Below, in pieces: positions 33,161 through 42,358 of a stretch of DNA of 64,000 nucleotides. A program made the translations under genes and the position numbers. The stretch comes from UBA7446 sp965656545 (GTDB lineage Bacteria > Bacteroidota > Bacteroidia > Flavobacteriales > Flavobacteriaceae), in NCBI GenBank assembly GCA_965656545.1, contig CBFHKZ010000004.1, positions 62,001 through 126,000 of the forward strand, given 5' to 3'. The stretch's first letter is position 1. Every line of letters starts with the position of its first letter. Under the pieces are notes generated by a model that was not told the DNA's origin, ran no database searches, and saw nothing but the letters and a program-made list of their open reading frames with translations.

Positions 33161-33910
33161 ATGGGCTTAAAGCGGTTTTTGCGAAAGAATTCTTCCAATA
33201 AGCAAGACCCTTTATTTCAACTTGTAAAAAGCATTACTGGTTTTTCTCCTGTCGATTTGTCGCTATACAGGCGTGTATTTACACACACCTCTATGGAAAA
33301 GACGAATGCAGATGGGCAAAAAATAAACTACGAACGGCTTGAGTTTTTGGGCGACGCCGTCCTCAACACCATTGTTGCAGCACATCTTTTTGAGTCATTG
33401 CCGCAAAACAACGAGGGCTCGCTTACGCTTATGCGCTCAAAGATTGTACGCCGTGATTTCTTAAACAAGGTGGGGAAGCAGTTGTCACTTATTGATCAGT
33501 TGTCTTCAAACGTACCAATAAAAAACTACAGTCAAAATGTTCATGGGAACCTGTTTGAAGCCTTGGTCGGCGCCCTTTATATAGACCTTGGATTTGAGCG
33601 TTGCTCGCAGTTTGTGTTTGACAAAATGATACATCCTTATGTGGATTTGGAAAAGCTTGAATTTATGGTCCTGAGCTATAAAAGCTTGTTGGTAGATTGG
33701 TTTCAAAAGAAACGTATGAAGTATGCTTTCGACGTTGCTTTGGACAATGGAGCAGAGCACGCAAATCACTACAAGGCAAAACTTTTAATTGATGGGAAAG
33801 TAGTGGCAAAAGCCAGGGCTAAAAACAAAAAAAGAGCCGTGGAAAAAGTAGCAAAACGCGCCTATTTTAAGTTTCAAGACAATATTAAATCAATCCAAGA
33901 CAAACATTAA
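33161..33910 (+). CDS. rnc: Ribonuclease III
   Basis: A 249-aa double-strand-specific endonuclease for rRNA and mRNA processing. The start is the ATG at 33161, one base after fabF's stop; the frame is open 17 codons further upstream inside fabF but that is not used. The signature ERLEFLGDAVLNTIVA (near 57) supplies the metal ligands, and NLFEALVGALYIDLG holds the second acidic pair. A C-terminal double-stranded-RNA-binding domain (HYKAKLLIDGKVVAKARAKNKKRAVEKVAKRA) is intact. Confidence 0.94.
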   Translation: MGLKRFLRKNSSNKQDPLFQLVKSITGFSPVDLSLYRRVFTHTSMEKTNADGQKINYERLEFLGDAVLNTIVAAHLFESLPQNNEGSLTLMRSKIVRRDFLNKVGKQLSLIDQLSSNVPIKNYSQNVHGNLFEALVGALYIDLGFERCSQFVFDKMIHPYVDLEKLEFMVLSYKSLLVDWFQKKRMKYAFDVALDNGAEHANHYKAKLLIDGKVVAKARAKNKKRAVEKVAKRAYFKFQDNIKSIQDKH

Positions 33911-33972
33911 AACACAATAGCGCTGTATTTCGATAGGTGTTGTTTTTTTTTGTTCTTATCTTCGCTTAATAT

Positions 33973-34419
33973 ATGGTAACACATACGCTTAACTTGGAAT
34001 CCTCAACTCTCGACCAAGACGTCCTTTGTGTGACAACCGTATTACCATCCTATCTCTTTGTTTTTCACCTAAATCGGCTTTTGGGACTGTCGCTTGTTAG
34101 AGGCAAAGAAGACCTTAGGGTTGAAAATACCGCAGACAGCTTTGCTGTTTATGAATACGATTGTGACGTCATGCAGCAGTCTTGGCGTGTCGTAGAAAAT
34201 CACGTTGTTTCAACAGCACCGAGTGCCCAAGTGGGCATGTTTGACGAAACAGAACAACGAAGTCTTTTGTTTACTGGTTTATCTCAAACTGATCTTTTGG
34301 TCTGTGTCAATGGCATGACAGAGAACCTCGTAAAAAGAATACAATCCATAAGTCGTGTTATGTCTTGTTCACTTCTGCCAAAAAACCGTAACAAAATCAA
34401 AGAAAAACTGACCTTTTAA
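33973..34419 (+). CDS. IPExxxVDY family protein
   Basis: A 148-aa protein of a family found almost only in Bacteroidota and nearly always between rnc and pyk, as here. It has the FHLNRLLGLSLVRGKEDLRVEN segment near residue 35, aromatic YEYD near 62, and a basic C-terminus. No enzyme motif is visible and the function is unknown. A TATCTTCG box at 33957-33964 may give it a separate promoter. Its stop codon is two bases before the pyk ATG, so the two are co-transcribed. Confidence 0.72.
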   Translation: MVTHTLNLESSTLDQDVLCVTTVLPSYLFVFHLNRLLGLSLVRGKEDLRVENTADSFAVYEYDCDVMQQSWRVVENHVVSTAPSAQVGMFDETEQRSLLFTGLSQTDLLVCVNGMTENLVKRIQSISRVMSCSLLPKNRNKIKEKLTF

Positions 34420-34421
34420 CC

Positions 34422-35849
34422 ATGCAAAAAATTAAAAAAACCAAAATTGTAGCCACCCTCGGCCCGGCTTCCTCTTCTAAGGAAGTCATAAAAGCCATGA
34501 TGGAAAGTGGTGTAAACGTCTTTCGGATAAACTTTTCCCATGCAGACCATAAAGATGTTTTGGAACGAATCGAAATCATTCGCGAACTCAATGTTTCCCT
34601 TGGCTATCACGTAGCCATACTTGCCGATTTACAAGGGCCAAAACTGCGCGTTGGTAAAATGACAGAAGGAACTGTTGTTACTGAAGGGCAGGAAGTACAG
34701 TTCACAACCGACAAAGTGGAGTTAGGTACAGCAGATGCCATCTATATGAACTATAAGCAGTTTCCACAAGATGTAAGTCCTGGGGAGCGGATTCTTTTAG
34801 ACGACGGCAAGCTGATTTTTGAAATTGTTGAAACAGACAAAAAGTCGCGCGTTAAAGCACGTGTAATTCAAGGGGGTGAACTAAAATCAAAAAAAGGGGT
34901 GAACCTTCCCAATACCAATATTTCTTTGCCAGCACTCACAGAAAAAGATGTGGAAGATGCCATCTTTGCCATCAAGCAAGACGTGGATTGGATAGCACTC
35001 TCTTTTGTACGACACAAACAAGATGTAGAAGACCTGCGCAAGCTCATTCAAGAGCACGGCAAATACGACATTCCCATTATTTCTAAAATTGAAAAGCCTG
35101 AGGCGCTTGTTAACATAAAAGAAATTGTGAAAGCCAGTAATGCTTTGATGGTAGCACGAGGAGACTTAGGAGTTGAAGTGCCTGCCGAAGAAGTGCCTCT
35201 CGTTCAAAAAGAATTGGTGCAACACGCCAAGCTGGCGCGTATTCCCGTAATCGTAGCCACACAAATGATGGAGTCTATGATTGACGGCCTAACACCAACG
35301 CGTGCCGAAGTGAATGACGTCGCAAACTCTGTAATGGACGGAGCAGATGCGGTGATGCTGTCTGGAGAAACTTCGGTTGGGAAATATCCTGTTGAAGTTA
35401 TTCAAACGATGAGGCGTATTGTGGTTAGTGTAGAAAACTCTCCGCTAATCCAAGTGCCACACATTGCACCTAAAAAGAAAAACGCACGATTTGTTACCAA
35501 GTCTGTTTGTTATCACGCCGCAGCCATGGCCGACGAAATAGAGGCGAAAGCCATTTGTACGCTAACCAATAGCGGATATACGGCATATCAAATCTCGGCT
35601 TGGCGGCCAAGTGCATCCATTTTGGTCTTTACTTCAAACCCGCGTATTCTTGCGCAACTCAATTTGCTTTGGGGGGTTAAAGGACGTCTGTATCAAGGAA
35701 ATGGCTCAACAGACGACACGGTAAAAGAAGTCAATGAGATTGCAAAGGAAAAAGGTTATGTCCAAGAAGGTGATTTAATCATCAACTTGGTATCCATGCC
35801 ACTTGCTGATCGCGGTAAAGTAAACACCCTTCGTGTTTCAAGAGCCTAA
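34422..35849 (+). CDS. pyk: Pyruvate kinase
   Basis: A 475-aa glycolytic enzyme producing pyruvate and ATP from phosphoenolpyruvate. It begins with TKIVATLGPASSSKEVI, has the ADLQGPKLRVGK stretch at about 67, the active-site ISKIEKPEALVNI near 222, and VARGDLGVEVP near 247. The B domain and the C-terminal allosteric domain are present. The 3' end overlaps the convergent dinB gene by four bases. Confidence 0.95.
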   Translation: MQKIKKTKIVATLGPASSSKEVIKAMMESGVNVFRINFSHADHKDVLERIEIIRELNVSLGYHVAILADLQGPKLRVGKMTEGTVVTEGQEVQFTTDKVELGTADAIYMNYKQFPQDVSPGERILLDDGKLIFEIVETDKKSRVKARVIQGGELKSKKGVNLPNTNISLPALTEKDVEDAIFAIKQDVDWIALSFVRHKQDVEDLRKLIQEHGKYDIPIISKIEKPEALVNIKEIVKASNALMVARGDLGVEVPAEEVPLVQKELVQHAKLARIPVIVATQMMESMIDGLTPTRAEVNDVANSVMDGADAVMLSGETSVGKYPVEVIQTMRRIVVSVENSPLIQVPHIAPKKKNARFVTKSVCYHAAAMADEIEAKAICTLTNSGYTAYQISAWRPSASILVFTSNPRILAQLNLLWGVKGRLYQGNGSTDDTVKEVNEIAKEKGYVQEGDLIINLVSMPLADRGKVNTLRVSRA

Positions 35850-36925
35850 AAGCGAAGCTTTAACTGCTCTTCTATTGGTTCCTGCTTTTTTTCTGACTTG
35901 AAGTTAGAGAGGGAAATCCCCAACAGTCGTACGGAATCCTGTAGTGTTTCTTGATACAATAGCTTTTTGGCTTCCTCCAAAATCAAACTGCCATCCGATA
36001 TGTAAAACGGAAGGGTTTTGCTTCTTGTTTGAATAACAAAGTCGGAGTATTTGATTTTAAGGGTAACTGTTTTTCCGGCAACCTTTTTTTTACCCATTCG
36101 CTTTTGAAGGGCTTTTACAATGTCCTCCAGTCGCTCCTCCATATAAATTTCACTAGACAAATTCTTGGTAAAGGTGCGTTCTGCACCAACGGACTTGGCT
36201 ATGCGAACAGGCTTTACTTCACTGGTATGTATCCCTCGAACAACATTGTGGTAATACTGCCCAGACTTGCCAAATCGAGAGGTGAGGTCTTCTAGGGTTC
36301 GGGCCTTTAGATCGGCCCCTGTATAAATTCCTTGACGGTACATTTTATCGGCTGTCACCTTTCCGATGCCGTGGAACTTTCTGACGTCTAAAACCTCCAT
36401 AAAGTCCAAAACCTCTTCCGGGGGAATGGTTTTTTGACCGTTTGGCTTGTTGTAATCGCTCGCTACCTTGGCTAAAAACTTATTGATTGATATGCCTGCA
36501 GAAGCGGTGAGTTTTGTTTTCTCCTCAATTTTTTCGCGGATTTCCTCGGCAATTTGTGTGGCAGAAATCATTCCCTTTTTGTTTTGGGTAACGTCCAAGT
36601 AAGCCTCGTCTAATGATAAGGGCTCTACCAAGTCGGTGTACTCGTGAAAGATTTCCCGTATTTGTTCTGATACTTCCCGATAACGGGCGCCGTTAGAAGA
36701 AACGAAAATCAATTCAGGACAAAGCTTCTTCGCCTGTCGGCCAGACATGGCGCTGCGCACCCCATACTTACGGGCTTCGTAGCTTGCTGCTGCCACCACC
36801 CCGCGTTCCGATCCGCCACCAACAGCAATGGGTTTTCCCCTCAATGCTGGATTGTCCAATTGTTCTACAGACGCAAAAAAAGCATCCATATCGATGTGTA
36901 CAATTTTTCGAATGGGAAAATCCAT
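35846..36925 (-). CDS. dinB: DNA polymerase IV (Y-family)
   Basis: A 359-aa translesion polymerase. The first catalytic motif is VHIDMDAFFASVEQ (residues ~9-22), the second is SLDEAYLDVTQNK near 103 with the catalytic Asp-Glu pair, and helix-hairpin-helix motifs (FHGIGKVTADKMYRQGI) follow. A little-finger domain completes it, and the C-terminal EEQLKLRF resembles a beta-clamp-binding peptide. It is a single gene facing pyk. Confidence 0.93.
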   Translation of the reverse strand: MDFPIRKIVHIDMDAFFASVEQLDNPALRGKPIAVGGGSERGVVAAASYEARKYGVRSAMSGRQAKKLCPELIFVSSNGARYREVSEQIREIFHEYTDLVEPLSLDEAYLDVTQNKKGMISATQIAEEIREKIEEKTKLTASAGISINKFLAKVASDYNKPNGQKTIPPEEVLDFMEVLDVRKFHGIGKVTADKMYRQGIYTGADLKARTLEDLTSRFGKSGQYYHNVVRGIHTSEVKPVRIAKSVGAERTFTKNLSSEIYMEERLEDIVKALQKRMGKKKVAGKTVTLKIKYSDFVIQTRSKTLPFYISDGSLILEEAKKLLYQETLQDSVRLLGISLSNFKSEKKQEPIEEQLKLRF

Positions 36926-36957
36926 ACGTAAAAATACAGGTTTGGCTACGTTATTAG

Positions 36958-36965
36958 TACTTTTG
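36958..36965 (+). promoter_or_regulatory. TACTTTTG promoter box of rbfA
   Basis: A TAnnTTTG match that ends five bases before the rbfA ATG (36970), with TTTG at 36941-36944. Spacing is shorter than usual, and the transcript would be almost leaderless. Confidence 0.4.
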
Positions 36966-36969
36966 GCCT

Positions 36970-37329
36970 ATGGAAACACAACGACAGAAGAAAATTAATG
37001 CGCTGCTACAACAAGAAATTACCTTTTTGTTGCAGGGCGCCATTCGCACACAAGGGGTTAAAAACTTGGTCCTCTCTGTTTCAAAGGTTGCCATTACGGT
37101 TGACTTAAGCCTGGCAAAGGTTTACCTGTCTGTATTTCCTGCCAACAAAGCTAAGGAGACCTTGGAGGGAATAAAAGGAAACAAAACCGTGTTAAAGCAC
37201 GACTTGGCCAAACGCCTTCGCAACGATTTGCGCAAAGTCCCTAACCTTGCTTTTTATCTTGACGATTCGCTGGAATATATTGATGCGATAGAAGATTCGT
37301 TAAAGCGCAAAAACAACCCGTTGAAATAA
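36970..37329 (+). CDS. rbfA: Ribosome-binding factor A
   Basis: A 119-aa KH-fold protein needed for late 30S subunit maturation. The QKKINALLQQEITFLLQ start, VSKVAITVDLSLAKVYLSVFP centre and LAKRLRNDLRKVPNLAFYLDDSLEYIDAIEDSL end are characteristic. Four bases separate it from the following permease gene; rbfA next to such a permease is a usual Flavobacteriaceae arrangement. Confidence 0.9.
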   Translation: METQRQKKINALLQQEITFLLQGAIRTQGVKNLVLSVSKVAITVDLSLAKVYLSVFPANKAKETLEGIKGNKTVLKHDLAKRLRNDLRKVPNLAFYLDDSLEYIDAIEDSLKRKNNPLK

Positions 37330-37333
37330 CCCC

Positions 37334-38527
37334 ATGCGCTTCACTCGCCTACTTGCTTTGCGCTACACCTTTGGTCTACGAAAGAAAGTTGCCGTTACGC
37401 TCATCAGTAGGTTTGCTGCCTTTGTAATCGGCGTTGCTGTATTTGCTTTTTTCGTGGTCTTGTCCGTTTTTGGTGGGCTTCGTGAGTTTGGCCTTCAGTT
37501 TACACACGCATTTGACCCTGATATCCGTATTACCTCCGCAACAAGTGGTCCGTTTAACATTGATGAAGATGTGTTTGTGGCCGTTCAAAACCACCCCGAA
37601 GTTGCCCTAACCGCCGCAACGCTTTCGCAAGAAATGATGTTACGTTTCGAAGACCGAACCGCCTTTGCTAATATTATTGGCGTTGACAGCCTATTTTATG
37701 CTGTTGTTGAGGGTGAAACCATGGTCGGTGACTGGGTACAGCCCGGTGCTTATGAATTGGTGTTGGGAATTGGCGTATTGTCACAGCTCGACGGCGCTGC
37801 CTATGACCACCCAGAGGGCATAACGCTTCTTGTGCCCAACAAGCGTGGTGCTGGCGTGCTTAACCAACAGGCTTTTAGTGCGCAGTCGGCTGTCGTGAGG
37901 GGTGTTTTTCAAATTGGTGCCTCCATAGACGAAAATACTGCTTACGCACCTATTGACATGGTACAGCAAATCTTGCGCACTCCCGAAAACCAAGCCAGCG
38001 CATTATATATAAAACTTACTGAAAATGCTGACGAAGTTGCCGTGCAGCAGGATCTGCAAAAAATCGTAGGCGATGATTACAACACAAAAACCAAAGCCGA
38101 ATTAAATCCTGCGCTTTATAAAATGCTGCAAACAGAGCGTGTTGCCGTAATCGCAATACTAACATTGGTCGTGCTTATTGCACTCTTTAATGTGGTGGGT
38201 GCCATCATCATGACGCTTTTGGAAAAGAAAGGCAACATCAAAACATTGTATCAACTAGGGGCAACGGCACCATCGCTTCGACGGGTGTTTTTTACGCAAG
38301 GCTTGTTATTAAGTGGCTTGGGTAGTGGTATTGGACTGCTGTTGGCTATTCTTGTCGTTTGGCTACAAAAATCCTTTGCCTTTTTTAGTATTCCCGGGTC
38401 TGGCTTGCCCTATCCTGTGGCGCTTGAGTGGTCTTCCTTTTGGACTGTAGTGTTGGTGGTGGGTGGTTTGACCACTGTCGTATCGTGGTTGGCTTCTGCT
38501 GTGGTTAAGGGTGTTATAAAGCAGTAG
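37334..38527 (+). CDS. ABC transporter permease, LolC/LolE-like
   Basis: A 397-aa inner-membrane protein of the FtsX/MacB permease class. One membrane helix near residues 20-45 is followed by a ~220-residue periplasmic domain. Three more helices come after it, near 270-295 (VIAILTLVVLIALFNVVGAIIMTLL), 325-345 and 365-390, with a cytoplasmic loop KGNIKTLYQLGA that contacts the ATPase. By topology it should release lipoproteins from the inner membrane to the outer-membrane carrier. No ATPase gene is adjacent. The last 14 bases overlap the convergent dusB. Confidence 0.85.
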   Translation: MRFTRLLALRYTFGLRKKVAVTLISRFAAFVIGVAVFAFFVVLSVFGGLREFGLQFTHAFDPDIRITSATSGPFNIDEDVFVAVQNHPEVALTAATLSQEMMLRFEDRTAFANIIGVDSLFYAVVEGETMVGDWVQPGAYELVLGIGVLSQLDGAAYDHPEGITLLVPNKRGAGVLNQQAFSAQSAVVRGVFQIGASIDENTAYAPIDMVQQILRTPENQASALYIKLTENADEVAVQQDLQKIVGDDYNTKTKAELNPALYKMLQTERVAVIAILTLVVLIALFNVVGAIIMTLLEKKGNIKTLYQLGATAPSLRRVFFTQGLLLSGLGSGIGLLLAILVVWLQKSFAFFSIPGSGLPYPVALEWSSFWTVVLVVGGLTTVVSWLASAVVKGVIKQ

Positions 38528-39503
38528 CCCCAAACAACTCCTCAATTTCATCCAAAACAGCAAAAACGTCTGCCGAATGATCTTCGGTTACCAGGCGTTG
38601 GCGGTAGGGTTTAAAATCGGGAATTCCCTTAAAATAGTTGGTATAGTGACGGCGGGTTTCGAATACGCCTAGCTTTTCGCCTTTCCAGTCAATGGACATT
38701 TGTAAGTGGCGGCGTGCCATGGCTGCGCGCTCCGCCAAACTAGGTGGTTCGGCATGTGTGCCGTGCTTAAAAAAGTGTTTTACCTCTCTAAAAAACCAGG
38801 GGTTGCCAATGCTAGCCCGGCCAATCATGGCACCATCTAGACAAAATTCATCGCGCATTTCTATGGCGCGCTCTGGTGAGTTAACGTCTCCGTTGCCAAA
38901 TACGGGGATGTGCATACGCGAATTGTTTTTGACCGCTGCAATCTGTGTCCAGTCGGCATCGCCCTTATACATTTGTGCTCGTGTTCTGCCGTGGATGGAA
39001 ATCGCTTTTGCGCCCACGTCTTGAAGCCTTTCGGCAACCTCCACAATTTGAATGCTGTCGTGATCCCAGCCCAGGCGTGTTTTTACCGTTATGGGTAAGT
39101 TCGTTCGCTTCACCATTTCTGCGGTAAGCGAAACCATCAGCGGAATATCTTTTAAAATCCCTGCGCCTGCGCCTTTGGACACCACTTTTTTTACTGGGCA
39201 GCCAAAGTTTATGTCAATAATATCAGGGTTGGTCTTTTCAACAATATCTACCGACTGCAACATGGAGTCGAGGTTAGCGCCAAAAATCTGAATGCCCACG
39301 GGGCGTTCGGCTTCATAAATGTCGAGCTTCATAACACTTTTGGCTGCATCGCGAATTAGGCCTTCACTAGAAATAAACTCAGTATATACCACATCAGCAC
39401 CTTGCTCTTTGCAAAGGGCACGGAAAGGTGGGTCGCTTACGTCCTCCATGGGTGCAAGCAATAGCGGAAAATCGCTTAATTCTATGTCGCCAATCTTAAC
39501 CAT
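38514..39503 (-). CDS. dusB: tRNA-dihydrouridine synthase
   Basis: A 329-aa flavoenzyme that reduces specific uridines in tRNA. The start is the ATG at 39503, which overlaps the stop of the upstream gene (TGATG), so they are coupled. The frame is open further but that would lie inside the neighbour. The FMN-binding TIM barrel starts LLAPMEDVSDPPFRALC. The catalytic Cys is in IDINFGCPVKKVVSKGAGAGIL (near 98). Later motifs are ISIHGRTRAQMYKGDADW and DGAMIGRASIGNPWFF. The DusB label rests on the GRAxxGNPWxF pattern; other Dus subfamilies remain possible. Confidence 0.9.
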   Translation of the reverse strand: MVKIGDIELSDFPLLLAPMEDVSDPPFRALCKEQGADVVYTEFISSEGLIRDAAKSVMKLDIYEAERPVGIQIFGANLDSMLQSVDIVEKTNPDIIDINFGCPVKKVVSKGAGAGILKDIPLMVSLTAEMVKRTNLPITVKTRLGWDHDSIQIVEVAERLQDVGAKAISIHGRTRAQMYKGDADWTQIAAVKNNSRMHIPVFGNGDVNSPERAIEMRDEFCLDGAMIGRASIGNPWFFREVKHFFKHGTHAEPPSLAERAAMARRHLQMSIDWKGEKLGVFETRRHYTNYFKGIPDFKPYRQRLVTEDHSADVFAVLDEIEELFGATAL

Positions 39504-40369
39504 CAAGGTGCAAAGGTAGTTAGAAAGTCTTCTCCAAGCGTTTCGTCCCAGTACTGTTTTACTTGCCCGTCCACAATCCAATAAATTCTCGGCGGTGCGC
39601 TGCCTATCAAATCAAAGAAGGTGTTTACGTCTATCATCTGGTAAGGGAAGTTAGATCCAGTTATGGTATTAAAGTCCGCAACCGTGGTGTCGCCTTCCGC
39701 AAAAAACAGGGCCGCTACTTGTGGTAGGTCAATACCGTTGTTTTGCCATGCGACTATTTGCTGGGCCGCCTCTTGGCAGTGCTCACAACCCAAATTGAGT
39801 ATGGCAACCAAGTAGGAGCCGTTGGCAAAGTCTATCCCGGTCTCTGCTTCGAATGTGGGGAGTTTTTCTACCACTTCGTCGGGCTGGGTTTGTACTGGCC
39901 AAATAAGCGTTGCTGCTGCAAACAACAAGGGGAGGAATAGCCAAGTGATTCGTGGTTTTTTATTGCCCCTGTATGTATAGCGGAGCAAAAAGCCGTTTAC
40001 TGCCAGCAGTACTATATTCTTTCCTAAGGAGGCCAAAGGAGACATGCTTATCATTTCCCCAAAACAACCGCAATTGCCCGTTTCTCCTATGGCTATCAAA
40101 TAGCCCAAATGAACGGAAAAAGCAACAAGCAAAAGAAAGCTAAAACGAAGTATAAATCGCGTATAAAAAGACAACAGCAAACACAGGCCTAACCATGTTT
40201 CAAGGGCTATGATAAACCGTGTTGCCCATGCGCCGTACAGGCGGCTTGGAACAAGGCCCTGTTGTTCTAGTAAAACTTCAAAAAAACCGGGGGCAACAGC
40301 TTTCGTATAGGCCGAAAATAAAAAGGTTACCGCTAAAAAAAACTGTAGTATCGTGCGTAGGTAGGTCAT
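39503..40369 (-). CDS. DoxX/MauE-type membrane protein with thioredoxin-like C-terminal domain
   Basis: A 288-aa protein. The first ~150 residues contain four membrane helices of the DoxX/MauE type (YLRTILQFFLAVTFLFSAYTKAVAP opening, and CGCFG after the third helix). Another helix near 140-158 leads into a ~125-residue periplasmic domain with a CEHC pair (ILNLGCEHCQEAAQQ), a thioredoxin-like redox site. It is known in Bacteroidota as a BT_3928-type protein and probably acts in disulfide handling or electron transfer at the membrane. It is translated with dusB through a stop-start overlap. Confidence 0.75.
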   Translation of the reverse strand: MTYLRTILQFFLAVTFLFSAYTKAVAPGFFEVLLEQQGLVPSRLYGAWATRFIIALETWLGLCLLLSFYTRFILRFSFLLLVAFSVHLGYLIAIGETGNCGCFGEMISMSPLASLGKNIVLLAVNGFLLRYTYRGNKKPRITWLFLPLLFAAATLIWPVQTQPDEVVEKLPTFEAETGIDFANGSYLVAILNLGCEHCQEAAQQIVAWQNNGIDLPQVAALFFAEGDTTVADFNTITGSNFPYQMIDVNTFFDLIGSAPPRIYWIVDGQVKQYWDETLGEDFLTTFAP

Positions 40370-40433
40370 CTGTTTATTTTTTACAAAATTAGTTTTTTTG
40401 TTGGTAGTAGCATGCCCCTATGATCGCTTGGTG

Positions 40434-40441
40434 TATCTTTG
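40434..40441 (+). promoter_or_regulatory. TATCTTTG promoter box of lepA
   Basis: Perfect TAnnTTTG 24 bases before the lepA ATG at 40466. The divergent DoxX gene starts at 40369. Confidence 0.5.
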
Positions 40442-40465
40442 TGAGCTAACGCGTTTATTTCAGCT

Positions 40466-42262
40466 ATGAAACACATTCGGAATTTCTGCATCATTGCGCA
40501 CATAGACCACGGCAAAAGCACACTTGCCGACAGGCTGTTGGATGCCACAGGTGCCGTGACGGATCGTGAGAAACAAGACCAATTGCTCGACAATATGGAC
40601 TTGGAGCGCGAGCGTGGTATTACCATCAAATCACACGCCATACAAATGGACGTTTCATTGGGTGGAGAACAATATGTGTTTAATTTGATTGACACGCCCG
40701 GACACGTTGATTTCTCTTACGAGGTTTCACGGTCTATTGCTGCTTGCGAAGGGGCCTTATTGGTTGTGGATGCGGCGCAAAGCATTCAGGCACAAACCAT
40801 TTCAAATTTATACCTGGCGCTAGAAAACGATTTGGAAATCATTCCTGTGCTCAATAAAGTAGACCTGCCCTCTGCCAACCCAGATGAAGTTACAGATGAC
40901 ATCGTTGATCTTTTGGGGTGTAAGCCCGAAGAAATTATTCGTGCCTCTGCCAAAACAGGGTTGGGAATTGAAAACATACTACAAGCCATTGTTGATCGTG
41001 TTCCTTCTCCCAAAGGCGATGTTGATGCGCCACTCCAAGCCCTAATTTTTGATTCTGTCTACAATCCGTTTCGTGGGGTAGAAACCTATTTTAGAATTTT
41101 GAATGGAAAAATCAACAAAGGGGAGCAAGTACAATTCATGGCTACGGGCAATACCTATGGCGCCGATGAAATTGGCGTCCTTAAGCTAAAACAAGAGCCC
41201 AGAAAGCAAATGCTTGCGGGTGATGTGGGCTATATTATAACCGGCGTAAAAGAAGCTAAAGAAGTTAAGGTAGGTGATACCATTACATCTGTTAATCGAC
41301 CGACTGATATTGCTATTGAAGGGTTTGAGGAAGTTAAGCCTATGGTTTTTGCCGGAATCTATCCCGTAGATACAGAAGAATACGAAGAGCTTCGTGCCTC
41401 TATGGAAAAGCTGCAATTGAACGATGCTTCGTTGGTGTTTGCCCCAGAGAGTTCGGCGGCACTTGGTTTTGGTTTTCGCTGTGGGTTTTTGGGAATGCTT
41501 CACTTAGAAATTATTCAAGAACGCTTGGAGCGTGAATTTAACATGACGGTAATTACAACAGTTCCCAACGTGTCCTATCACGCTTACACTAGGAAAGACC
41601 CAAACAATATTCTTATTGTCAACAACCCCTCAGATTTGCCAGATCCTTCGGTTGTAGATCGTGTAGAAGAGCCCTTTATTAAAGCAACTATTATCACTAA
41701 GGCCGATTTTGTAGGTAATGTGATGAGTCTGTGTATTGAAAAACGCGGTATAATCACCAACCAAACCTACCTAACAACCGAGCGTGTTGAATTGACCTTT
41801 GATTTACCGTTAGCAGAAATTGTTTTTGATTTTTACGACCGCCTAAAGTCGGTGTCTAAAGGCTATGCTTCGTTTGATTACAGCCCGATAGGGATGCGCG
41901 CTTCTAAATTGGTCCGTGTTGATGTGCTGCTTAATGGGAATGTGGTAGATGCTTTATCTGCTTTGGTGCATACCGATAATGCTTATGGGTTAGGTAAAAA
42001 AATATGTGAAAAGCTTCAAAAAATGATTCCCCGGCAGCAATTTGACATTCCAATTCAAGCTGCTATTGGCGCAAAAATTATCTCTAGAGAAACCGTTAAG
42101 GCAGTGCGAAAAGACGTTACGGCCAAGTGTTATGGTGGTGATATTACCCGAAAGCGAAAACTGCTTGAGCGCCAGAAAAAAGGGAAGAAAAAAATGCGCC
42201 AAATTGGTAATGTTGAAATTCCACAACAAGCGTTTATGGCGGTGCTTAAGCTGAATGAATAA
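40466..42262 (+). CDS. lepA: Elongation factor 4
   Basis: A 598-aa translational GTPase that back-translocates stalled ribosomes. The G motifs are AHIDHGKSTLADRLL (P-loop), RGITIKSHA, DTPGHVDFSYEV and NKVDLPSA. The LepA-specific C-terminal domain ends RQIGNVEIPQQAFMAVLKL. Length is normal. It is a single gene with its own promoter. Confidence 0.97.
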   Translation: MKHIRNFCIIAHIDHGKSTLADRLLDATGAVTDREKQDQLLDNMDLERERGITIKSHAIQMDVSLGGEQYVFNLIDTPGHVDFSYEVSRSIAACEGALLVVDAAQSIQAQTISNLYLALENDLEIIPVLNKVDLPSANPDEVTDDIVDLLGCKPEEIIRASAKTGLGIENILQAIVDRVPSPKGDVDAPLQALIFDSVYNPFRGVETYFRILNGKINKGEQVQFMATGNTYGADEIGVLKLKQEPRKQMLAGDVGYIITGVKEAKEVKVGDTITSVNRPTDIAIEGFEEVKPMVFAGIYPVDTEEYEELRASMEKLQLNDASLVFAPESSAALGFGFRCGFLGMLHLEIIQERLEREFNMTVITTVPNVSYHAYTRKDPNNILIVNNPSDLPDPSVVDRVEEPFIKATIITKADFVGNVMSLCIEKRGIITNQTYLTTERVELTFDLPLAEIVFDFYDRLKSVSKGYASFDYSPIGMRASKLVRVDVLLNGNVVDALSALVHTDNAYGLGKKICEKLQKMIPRQQFDIPIQAAIGAKIISRETVKAVRKDVTAKCYGGDITRKRKLLERQKKGKKKMRQIGNVEIPQQAFMAVLKLNE

Positions 42263-42345
42263 GGTTTAAAACCTTATTTTGTTACTTTCCTTGTTTTTTT
42301 CGTTTACGATAAGGGTGTTTTGCTTTCTTTATTCTAAAATTTTAA

Positions 42346-42353
42346 TATCTTTA
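42346..42353 (+). promoter_or_regulatory. TATCTTTA promoter box of the stress-protein operon
   Basis: Near-consensus (7/8) -7 box six bases before the ATG at 42359, with TTTTG about 23 bases further upstream. It should drive the universal stress protein and SulP genes. Confidence 0.45.
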
Positions 42354-42358
42354 AAGTT